From Arthrobacter sp. B6 (GTDB lineage: Bacteria; Actinomycetota; Actinomycetes; Actinomycetales; Micrococcaceae), in the NCBI RefSeq assembly GCF_001663775.1, contig NZ_KV467168.1, forward strand, positions 2,904,780-2,968,779: a stretch of 64,000 nucleotides of DNA, read 5' to 3'. Shown here in pieces: positions 57,891 to 64,000 of this stretch. Below the pieces are notes generated by a model. It saw nothing but the letters and a program-made list of their open reading frames with translations, was not told the DNA's origin and did not search any database. The stretch's first letter is position 1, and each line of letters starts with the position of its first letter. A program made the translations under genes and the position numbers.

Positions 57891-57936
57891 AGAACAGCGG
57901 ACGACGGCGGGACCTCCCGCCGTCGTCCGCTGTTCT
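57891..57936. terminator. Strong intrinsic terminator
   Basis: A perfect 21-base stem (57891-57911 with 57916-57936) around ACCT, followed by TTCTTA. It lies between convergent genes and serves the ThDP-enzyme operon; the other strand lacks a clear T-run. Confidence 0.92.
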
Positions 57937-57939
57937 TTC

Positions 57940-59109
57940 TTAGGGGCAGAGCCGGTCAAGCGTCTCCTGGAGGGCGGACACCATCTGGTCGTCCCAGTGG
58001 TTAAGCTTGTCGTCAGTCTCGGGGTCTTCGAGGGGCGTCGGCAACGGGGGCGGGACCAGCGTCATGGCGGCTTGGTACTGGCCGTCCGTGCTGGCTATCG
58101 CCGCCGTGCGGTAGGCCCAGAAGCCACCCATGCCACCGTAGCGGTACTCTCCGTCGCAGTCCTGGGTCCACTTGCGGAGCCCCAGTCCGAAAAGCGGCAT
58201 GTCGTCGGCGCGGGTCATCTCCTGCAGCGATTCTTCGGACACGAGCTCGCCACGGAAGAGGGCCGCGTAGAAATCGTTGACGTCGGACACTGTTGAGATG
58301 GCTCCGAAGGCCGGCGAACCCATTTCCCCTGGCGACTGTGTAATGTCCAGCCGTTCATCCCGGAACGTGATGTAGCCGTGGATCATGTCCGGCTTGCCGG
58401 TTACCACCTCGTTGATGGACGTGGCCTCCAATCCCAGCGGATCGATAACATCCGCACGCACCACTTCCGTGTATGGCCGGCCCCGCAGCTTTTCGATCAG
58501 CTGGCCGAGGGCAAGGTAGTTCGAGTCGGAGTACTTGAAGAAGCCCATGTCTCTCGCCTCCCAGGGCAGCTGGCCCGTGATCTCCAGGGCCCGCTGGGTG
58601 CCGATTTCTTCGCGGATGATCCCGGGGACGTCGTCGGCGTTCTTCTCGGTTGCCTCCTGGAAGGTGGGCATCCCGGAGGTGTGCCCCAGGAGTTGGCGGA
58701 CGGTGATGGGGCCGGGCGGCTTGAGGACGGTGCTGAAGCTTTCCAGGATGCCGTTGACGGGATCATCCAGGCCGATCAGGCCTTCCTCCACGAGCTTCAT
58801 GACCGAGACGGCCGTCATGGACTTGGTGATGCTGGCAACGGACACACTGTCACCCGGTGCCGCGGCTTCCCGGGATTCCAGGTTCCGGACCCCGTAGGCC
58901 CGGGACCAGGTTCCGCCGGGCCACCTGACTTCCGCCACAACAGCCACAGCTTCCTGCTCTACGAAGGCGCGCATGGTGTCGTCGATCGATTTAGTGGCCG
59001 GGGGCGCCGTGCCATAGGGCGCCGGGCCGGGATCCGCGTCAGTGCATCCGTTGAGGGACAGCAGTAACGCAGTTGCTGCGCTGAGAAGGAGCATCCGGGA
59101 ACGTTGCAT
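57940..59109 (-). CDS. Beta-lactamase-fold serine hydrolase lipoprotein
   Basis: 389 residues. The signal peptide (MQRSRMLLLSAATALLLSLN) ends in the lipobox LNGC. The penicillin-binding-protein fold has SxxK as SITK, the YxN as YSDSN and a closing GGFWAYR. Such proteins are carboxypeptidases, esterases or D-aminopeptidases, not necessarily beta-lactamases. The start is ATG at 59109, with no good ribosome site. It is convergent with the ThDP operon. Confidence 0.85.
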   Translation of the reverse strand: MQRSRMLLLSAATALLLSLNGCTDADPGPAPYGTAPPATKSIDDTMRAFVEQEAVAVVAEVRWPGGTWSRAYGVRNLESREAAAPGDSVSVASITKSMTAVSVMKLVEEGLIGLDDPVNGILESFSTVLKPPGPITVRQLLGHTSGMPTFQEATEKNADDVPGIIREEIGTQRALEITGQLPWEARDMGFFKYSDSNYLALGQLIEKLRGRPYTEVVRADVIDPLGLEATSINEVVTGKPDMIHGYITFRDERLDITQSPGEMGSPAFGAISTVSDVNDFYAALFRGELVSEESLQEMTRADDMPLFGLGLRKWTQDCDGEYRYGGMGGFWAYRTAAIASTDGQYQAAMTLVPPPLPTPLEDPETDDKLNHWDDQMVSALQETLDRLCP

Positions 59110-59326
59110 GATGCCGCGATTCTTGAATGGCCGGCTGCCGGTGAATGCGAAGGCGGGCCGCAGCTGCGCCGCCCCCGGTCAAGGGCTGTCCGGCGCCGTA
59201 GTTCCAGCTCTTAAAGTGTAGGAGCGGCGCCCCGCCCCGGTCGAGGGTCAGCGTGGCCCGTTCGTCACCTGACCGTCCGCGGGTCCGGAAAGGACAAGTG
59301 CTTCAGACGGATGTGTGGGGTGGCTT

Positions 59327-59536
59327 TCAATGTCGCCGGACTGAGCTTGGCACGCGGGTGGGGCCGCCGGAATCACCTGGGAAGAGTTCACTCTCCGCCC
59401 ACGGGATGAATCTTCCCGTGGACCGCCGCCCGGCAACGGGCAGTTCCCATTGCATTCCTCGTTGTAGTTGTGCCGAAGCCTGCCTGGCCTCCAACGCTTG
59501 CTTCTCGCCCACCAAGGTCTTCTTCTTCACGGCCAT
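59327..59536 (-). CDS. Possible small protein, uncertain
   Basis: 69 residues, starting MAVKKKTLVGEKQALEARQA, with CAGGAG close before the ATG (spacing only 2 bases). The N-terminal 25 residues form a basic/charged helix, and the rest is poorly structured. No family is known. Reported because the start region is plausible; could be non-coding. Confidence 0.3.
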   Translation of the reverse strand: MAVKKKTLVGEKQALEARQASAQLQRGMQWELPVAGRRSTGRFIPWAESELFPGDSGGPTRVPSSVRRH

Positions 59537-59613
59537 CTCTCCTGACGATTCCGCTCGGCCTGGCCTAAGCGGAAGCCATGCCAACGTCCAGTGGTAGGCT
59601 GCCCATAAGGCCT

Positions 59614-59646
59614 AGATTGTTGAACAATCTGTTATTGTTGAACAAT
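59614..59646. promoter_or_regulatory. Tandem palindromic operator, GntR/FadR-like
   Basis: AGATTGTTGAACAATCT (59614-59630, perfect around a central G) and ATTGTTGAACAAT (59634-59646) share their core and are centred 18 bases apart. TTGTNNNACAA-type sites are typical for FadR-subfamily GntR repressors. A TAGGCT -10-like box lies at 59595-59600 just upstream. No GntR gene or clear target gene is next to it. Confidence 0.6.
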
Positions 59647-60109
59647 CTACTCCCCGCTGGCTATGCAGTCAAGGGTTCGCGGCTTCGTCCGGGAAGCGGT
59701 TGGCTTTGTCAGTGCTGGCGTAGGCGGGGGCGCGAGTGGAACTCGCGGCAGTTGCGACATCGCAGGCGGTCGGGCCTTCCGCATTCGGCCACCCTCCGCC
59801 ACAGCGGCTGCTCGCTCTGGACCGCGTCTTATTGCTGAACTCCCCGACTTTTATCCGGAGAATTGATTAATTTTCAGACAAGTAGGGAGGCGGTCGAAAT
59901 CGGCTGGAACGTTTCCACTCGACCCTGACCTGCGCGGATAAGAAGCCACGCGGTCCTCGGCAGTGGCCTGGCCATCCGAAAGGCTGACTTAGGCCAGTGC
60001 GCTTCCTAGGTCCGTCGCAGTTTCGGGCGTACAGTCCGCTAGTAAGCTCCCTTACAAATTTGTCGGGCAGTGTCTCGGGGCGTTTGCCCTGTTGGGGGAA
60101 GGAACTGCC

Positions 60110-61252
60110 ATGCAACACAGCTCTGCGCAACGTGGGTCACATCAACACATTCGGGGGGTCTCGCGCCGTCGTAAAGCAGCAGCAGCGGGTGGAATAACCG
60201 GCGTTGTCCTCCTGGCCGCGGCCTTGCTGTGGCAGCAGTCGCCGGCATTCGCGGCCACCCCCGTCGGTTTGGGCACTGCCACCTCCTACTCCGTGCTCGC
60301 CGGCACCACGGTCACCAACACCTGTCCCACTACCCTCCAAGGAGATGTGGGTGTAAGCCCGGGCACTGCGATTACAGGGTTCCCGCCGGGCCTCTCAGGC
60401 GGAGCCACTCACAGGGCAGATGCGGTGGCCCTGCAAGCGCAGTCAGACGTGACCATCGCCTACGACAACGCCGCAGGTCAACCGTTAACGACCAGTGTTT
60501 CAGGAGACTTGGTGGGCCGGACCCTGACGGAAGGTGTCTACAGGTCCACGTCCTCGCTGGCCCTCAGCGGACAGCTCACCCTGGACGGCCAAGGCAATCC
60601 CAACTCCGTATTTGTCTTTCAGGTTGCTTCGACCCTCATCACCGCTTCGGCCAGCAGCATCATCCTGACCAACAGCGCCCAGGCCTGCAATGTGTTCTGG
60701 CAGGTGGGCAGCTCAGCCACTTTGGGTACCGCCTCACAGTTCAAGGGGACTATTCTTGCCCTCACGTCGATAACTGTCGAAACCGGAGCAAGGGTGGAGG
60801 GGCGGGCACTGGCCCGTAACGGGCAGGTCTCCCTGGATACGAACGTGTTCACCCACTCCGCCTGTACCACGACGCCAACCACCTCGGCGCCCGCCGTCAC
60901 TGAAACAGCGACGGCGACTGAGACCGCGACGCCGACGGCGACTGCAACACAGACTGCCGGTGCAACGACGACTGCAACAGCGACTGCAACAACGACGCAA
61001 AGCCCTTCACCCACTGGGACTGCCACCACTACGCCGGGGCCCGGTGTCACCGAATCCACCGCCTCTGTGTCGGCAGTGCCGCTGGCCGACACGGGCGGCG
61101 GCAGAAACCAGGGCACGAACGTTGACACGGCGTCCGGACACTCGAGCGGCCCAGCAGCCTTCGGTGCCATCGTTGCCGGTCTTGGAGTAGCCACAGCAAT
61201 AGTGTTTGCTGCCAGGCCGGTAACGGGCAGGCATCGGGGCAGTCAGGAGTAG
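60110..61252 (+). CDS. DUF3494 (ice-binding-like) surface protein with LADTG sorting signal
   Basis: 380 residues. The signal peptide has a basic start (SRRRKAAA) and a hydrophobic core (30-41), with cleavage near AFAA. Residues about 50-250 form a DUF3494 beta-solenoid, as in ice-binding proteins (SVLAGTTVTNTCPTTLQGDV, SPGTAITGFPPG, LTEGVYRSTSSLALSGQLTL, NPNSVFVFQVASTLI). A Thr/Ala stalk at 250-320 follows, then LADTG (325-329), a helix at about 349-368 and a basic end. It should be fixed to the cell wall by the sortase next door. Ice binding or adhesion is inferred; DUF3494 proteins do not all bind ice. GGGGAAGGAAC precedes the ATG. Confidence 0.85.
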   Translation: MQHSSAQRGSHQHIRGVSRRRKAAAAGGITGVVLLAAALLWQQSPAFAATPVGLGTATSYSVLAGTTVTNTCPTTLQGDVGVSPGTAITGFPPGLSGGATHRADAVALQAQSDVTIAYDNAAGQPLTTSVSGDLVGRTLTEGVYRSTSSLALSGQLTLDGQGNPNSVFVFQVASTLITASASSIILTNSAQACNVFWQVGSSATLGTASQFKGTILALTSITVETGARVEGRALARNGQVSLDTNVFTHSACTTTPTTSAPAVTETATATETATPTATATQTAGATTTATATATTTQSPSPTGTATTTPGPGVTESTASVSAVPLADTGGGRNQGTNVDTASGHSSGPAAFGAIVAGLGVATAIVFAARPVTGRHRGSQE

Positions 61253-61257
61253 AGGCT

Positions 61258-62028
61258 TTGCGTCGCGGATCTGTTCCAAACGGCCGGCACTGCCGCACGC
61301 CGGGCAATGGACGCGATGTGGAGCGTCCGTCGTCGGCCCGGCGGCGCGCTGGTGCCGGAAGACGCAGGGAGAGGGCCCTGGGCGGGGCGGCGGTGGTCCG
61401 TACGCTCGTTGGTGCGCTAACGCTGGCCGTCGTGCTTCTGGGATGGGGTTCGCAGCCAGTAACCTCAGTACCCCTGCCGCCCGCTGAGCTGTCTACTGGT
61501 CCGCATACTTCCGCTCCATCGGAGTCCTCCCTCGTCCCAAACCCGCCGAGCGGCGCGCCGCAGGAGGCCGACTCTTCCGGAATTGGTTCACCCCCACTGC
61601 ATATCACTTACGGTGTGGTGGGGATGGATCAAGCCGTCCTGCCGTTGTCTCCGACGGAGCAGGAGACGAGCCTCGGTTCCATCGTTCCTCCACACACCGC
61701 GGACGCCTACTGGCTTACTCCGTACGGCGTCCCGGGCACAGGGTCCACAAATACCACGTACATCGTTGGGCACAGTTGGGAGGGTGGGTCGTCCCCTTTC
61801 AACAACATCAGTTCCAGCTCAAGACCTGGCGACGAGCTGACATTAACCACGGCAGAAGGGCCGCTGGCCTACACAATCGATGAGATCACCACGGAATTCA
61901 AGGACACTCTGAAGGACAGTGCCATTTGGGACAAGGTGCCCGGCCGGCTCGTCCTCATCACGTGCTTTACGGAGGATCTTTGGGGTAAAAACATCATCAT
62001 CCAGGCCAGTCCGGTTCCTGCACCATAA
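61258..62028 (+). CDS. Class F sortase-like transpeptidase
   Basis: 256 residues. A basic 45-residue N-terminus and one membrane helix (about 46-65) precede a Pro-rich linker and the sortase barrel. The catalytic His is H172 (YIVGHSWEGG) and the Cys is C236 (LVLITCFTED). After the Cys, where class F enzymes usually carry the catalytic Arg (YRDNVVV type), this reads LWGKNIII, so the Arg is apparently missing and K244 is nearest. The TTG start at 61258 is supported by AGGAG 8-9 bases upstream. It begins 5 bases after the DUF3494 gene and is presumably dedicated to it. Confidence 0.8.
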   Translation: MRRGSVPNGRHCRTPGNGRDVERPSSARRRAGAGRRRERALGGAAVVRTLVGALTLAVVLLGWGSQPVTSVPLPPAELSTGPHTSAPSESSLVPNPPSGAPQEADSSGIGSPPLHITYGVVGMDQAVLPLSPTEQETSLGSIVPPHTADAYWLTPYGVPGTGSTNTTYIVGHSWEGGSSPFNNISSSSRPGDELTLTTAEGPLAYTIDEITTEFKDTLKDSAIWDKVPGRLVLITCFTEDLWGKNIIIQASPVPAP

Positions 62029-62067
62029 CCACTGGCCGGAGCCGCGCAGGGCTTCGCCGCCCAGTAT

Positions 62068-62952
62068 TCATCGGCCGCCGTGGAGCGTCTTCTCCATCCA
62101 CTGCCGGACGGTGAGGGCATCCGGAAGGATCTCCCGTGTTGCCTGCGTGGTCATGTCGATCTGATTCGTACGCAGCCAACGCCACATCGTGGTGAGGTCA
62201 GTACCAACGAAGCGCTCAAAAAGCCGGACCGGCACGGGGAAGCCGCGGGGCTTGCGGCCGGTCTGTTCGCCCCACATGGCACGGCACTGGTCGATGGTTT
62301 GAACGTCGGACGCCAAGCCGAGAACCTTACCGCCCCACCTTTCGGGATCGGCGAATACGCGGGCCGCTATCGCCCCTACATCGTCCACGCACAGCCAGCC
62401 AACAGGCCGTGACGGGCCCATCAGCTTCGGCATCACATGCCAGGTCGAAAACTGCGGGTAATAGCCCTTGTCCGTCATGAGCTCCATAAAAGCCATTGGC
62501 CGGAGCACGGTAAGACGCAGGCCCAGCTCGCGGAAGCGCTGCGCGACCAACAGTTTCGAGTCCCACGAGCCGACGCCTGTCTCATCATCGCCTACGCCTG
62601 CCGCACCATAGACCACATGTTCCGCGCCGGCCTCTGCCGCGGCCTCGGCAACGTTGCACCCCTGCCGCACCTCGGCTTCAAAGCTGCTGGTCATCGGATT
62701 CTGCACGTTGAACACCCCGTAGGCTCCGTGGAACGCGGGCCGGAGGGAGGCAATATCCTCCGTGTCAACGCGGTGGAGCTCGGCGCCCCTCTCACGGAGT
62801 GCCAGCGAAGCGTCGGTGGACGGATTCCTGGTCAGTGCACGCACCTGCCAGCCATCCTGAAGCAGGTGGCGTACCACGGCCGACCCCTGCCTGCCGGTTG
62901 CGCCTACCACTGACACTACGCCGCGGGGTCCCCCGCCCGAGGAAGAGTTCAT
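62068..62952 (-). CDS. NmrA-family NAD(P)-binding protein
   Basis: 294 residues, atypical short-chain dehydrogenase. The dinucleotide motif is VVGATGRQGSAVVRHL, followed by RALTRNPS (NADP preference). Other marks are AAAEAGAEHVVYGAAGVG and LTVLRPMAFMELM. The usual active-site YxxxK is absent, typical of NmrA/HSCARG redox-sensing or isoflavone-reductase-like members. Substrate or partner unknown. It is convergent with the sortase gene, 40 bases apart. Confidence 0.85.
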   Translation of the reverse strand: MNSSSGGGPRGVVSVVGATGRQGSAVVRHLLQDGWQVRALTRNPSTDASLALRERGAELHRVDTEDIASLRPAFHGAYGVFNVQNPMTSSFEAEVRQGCNVAEAAAEAGAEHVVYGAAGVGDDETGVGSWDSKLLVAQRFRELGLRLTVLRPMAFMELMTDKGYYPQFSTWHVMPKLMGPSRPVGWLCVDDVGAIAARVFADPERWGGKVLGLASDVQTIDQCRAMWGEQTGRKPRGFPVPVRLFERFVGTDLTTMWRWLRTNQIDMTTQATREILPDALTVRQWMEKTLHGGR

Positions 62953-63060
62953 GGCTCAGTATTGCACTGCTGCCGCGCTGGCTGCCGCCGATCGCCGTCG
63001 CGATTTTGCAGTTGGCGCAGGCCATGTCTCACTGACTGCACATGTGCGCCGGCCTTAAAA

Positions 63061-63101
63061 CAGGAAACCTCCGCCGGATTCTTTCCGGCGGAGATTTCCT
63101 G
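63061..63101. terminator. Terminator of the polysaccharide deacetylase gene
   Basis: Arms of 18 bases (63061-63078 with 63084-63101, CAGGAAA outer end) pair with one mismatch around a 5-base loop. It lies just after the deacetylase stop, between it and the NmrA gene. Confidence 0.75.
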
Positions 63102-63114
63102 TCCACATTCCAGC

Positions 63115-64000
63115 TCAGCTTCGGATGGCTGAAGGGTTCCGTTGGTGAACGGCTGGCGGGGTAAAGACGGCTCCCGTATCCGGGAAGGACGGGACCTCGA
63201 TCCGGGCGTGCTCATGGACCTCAGTCACTGCCCGGCGGGTGTGCTTGGCGATTTCCTCCATGGTGGTGACCCACATGCCGTCCATTGACTTCACCCGGTC
63301 AATGAGCGTTTCCAGAGCCACTGCCTTCGATGGCCGCCCCGAAATGAACGGGTGGTTGGTCAGGACGAAGCAGCTCCCCTGGGCGTGGTGCGCCTCCGCC
63401 TCCAGGGTCCACATTTCAAGGACCTTGGCCGGGCTTTCGATCACGCCGCTGCCGGTGACGCCGGGGTAGAAGGCGTACTGTTCCCAGTCGTCCAGGGTCC
63501 AATCAACGGGGATCTCCACGATGTCCCTGCTGTCGCCCGGGGCGACGCGGAAGCGGTAGGGGGCATCGCCGTCGAGCAGGCTCGAATCGTAGAGGAAGCC
63601 GCGGTCCGCGAGGAGCGCAGGAGAATGCCAATTCAGTTCCCACCACGGGGCCCGGTATCCCACGGGCTCCACGCCGGCGGCTTTGGCGAGCGCCTCCAGG
63701 CCGCGGTCGATGTAGCGGGCCTCCGTCGCGGCGTCGATCCCCTGCATGGGTTCGTGCAGGTAGCCGTGGTGGGCCACCTCGTGCCCGGCGTCCACGATGC
63801 GGCGGACCGTGTCCGGGTAGCACTCCGCCGTGAAGCCCGGGACGAAGAACGTAGCCCGGATGTCCTGCCGGTTCAGGATCTGCAGCAGCCGGGGAACTGC
63901 CACCTTCGGTCCGTAGGACTGGTGGGTCATCAGGGACATCCTGCGGGTGCTCTTCGGGTCGTGGGCGATGGTGCAGGACTCGGCGTCGACGTCGAAAGTG
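63115..64000 (-). CDS. Polysaccharide deacetylase family protein (N-terminus beyond the window)
   Basis: At least 294 residues are visible; the frame is open to 64000, so the start is outside. The edge reads TFDVDAES, the catalytic Asp-Asp motif. The metal His pair is in EVAHHGYLHE, and GYRAPWWELN and DSSLLDGDAPYRF follow. It is of the PgdA/PuuE-like NodB fold. Members act on peptidoglycan, chitin, xylan or, in the PuuE branch, allantoin; the WxLNW/DDWEQY pattern is like the PuuE/HpPgdA branch. An ATG at 63939 is internal, not the start. Confidence 0.85.
   Translation of the reverse strand, partial: TFDVDAESCTIAHDPKSTRRMSLMTHQSYGPKVAVPRLLQILNRQDIRATFFVPGFTAECYPDTVRRIVDAGHEVAHHGYLHEPMQGIDAATEARYIDRGLEALAKAAGVEPVGYRAPWWELNWHSPALLADRGFLYDSSLLDGDAPYRFRVAPGDSRDIVEIPVDWTLDDWEQYAFYPGVTGSGVIESPAKVLEMWTLEAEAHHAQGSCFVLTNHPFISGRPSKAVALETLIDRVKSMDGMWVTTMEEIAKHTRRAVTEVHEHARIEVPSFPDTGAVFTPPAVHQRNPSAIRS

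Larger units (their letters stand above)
59110..60109. other. 1-kb region of low coding evidence
   Basis: It holds a possible 69-residue frame (59327-59536, minus) and a tandem operator (59614-59646) but no other frame with a ribosome site and recognisable protein. The 5' part is likely the promoter of the minus-strand serine hydrolase. The last 250 bases should hold the promoter of the DUF3494 protein. It may be an insertion point or a decayed gene. Confidence 0.5.

Noticed and set aside
59578..59866. Short plus-strand frames just after the tandem GntR-type operator
   Set aside because: The translations are rich in R and S with no domain, and the frames lack a well-spaced ribosome site.
59867..60130. 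An 87-codon minus-strand frame overlapping the start of the DUF3494 gene
   Set aside because: It overlaps a well-supported start and signal peptide, lacks a ribosome site and has no family features.

Overview
The window looks like chromosome of a high-GC soil actinobacterium of the Micrococcaceae, most like Arthrobacter or Pseudarthrobacter. The reasons are the GC-rich third codon positions, many GTG/TTG starts and ATGA start/stop overlaps, actinobacterial families (PucR, Asp23/AmaP envelope-stress proteins, class F sortase), and a large outfit for plant-polymer and purine/glyoxylate use. The genus is an inference from gene content. I saw no tRNA, rRNA, CRISPR array, intact insertion sequence or prophage.

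Layout. 1-1728: end of a tartrate/D-malate-type dehydrogenase, a 2-hydroxyacid dehydrogenase and a small unknown protein. 1809-3891: an MFS transporter convergent with a Bcp peroxiredoxin, with a small tandem-repeat element between them. 3973-10954 (minus strand): glyoxylate/allantoin operon hyi-glxR-gcl-glxK-allB followed by a receiver-less OmpR-type regulator. Two different long hairpins sit inside this operon, and a tandem operator-like pair lies upstream. 11169-12789: an MFS exporter with a CzrA/NmtR-like metal-sensing ArsR repressor. 13046-15964: assorted small genes and a threonine/serine dehydratase-like enzyme. 16050-28162: a LacI-controlled locus that reads as xyloglucan-oligosaccharide use (GH3, ABC importer, LacI, GH42, GH31 alpha-xylosidase). 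28338-31814: secreted beta-propeller, F420-type oxidoreductase, azoreductase and HxlR regulator. 31989-38729: two rhamnogalacturonan lyases (PL11-like and PL26-like) that share an operator-like sequence and flank two tandem SRPBCC paralogues.

38994-42363: FMN reductase, an orphan ATPase domain of a sensor kinase, and a family-2 glycosyltransferase followed by a 54-residue protein ending in a sortase-like LAMTG signal. 42466-46774: a divergent envelope-stress island (AmaP, DUF6286, Asp23, DUF2273-like membrane peptide, ECF-type sigma factor and small partners). 46836-53089: secreted GH16, orphan response regulator, aldo-keto reductase, aminotransferase and lipoprotein. 53529-57877: PucR regulator translationally coupled to glutaminase, then an acetolactate-synthase-like ThDP enzyme, closed by a strong terminator. 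57940-59109: serine hydrolase lipoprotein. 59110-60109: about 1 kb with little or no coding, holding a tandem palindromic operator. 60110-62028: a DUF3494 (ice-binding-like) surface protein with an LADTG signal, followed at once by a class F sortase. 62068-64000: an NmrA-type protein and a polysaccharide deacetylase cut by the window edge.

The main themes are capture and breakdown of plant cell-wall glycans, glyoxylate/ureide salvage, and envelope maintenance. The most unusual points are the paired adhesin/sortase module with an apparently missing catalytic arginine, the orphan LAxTG micro-protein, long intergenic hairpins of at least three sequence families (two inside one operon), the shared operator of the two rhamnogalacturonan lyases, and the tandem SRPBCC paralogues with a conserved acidic C-terminal tail.
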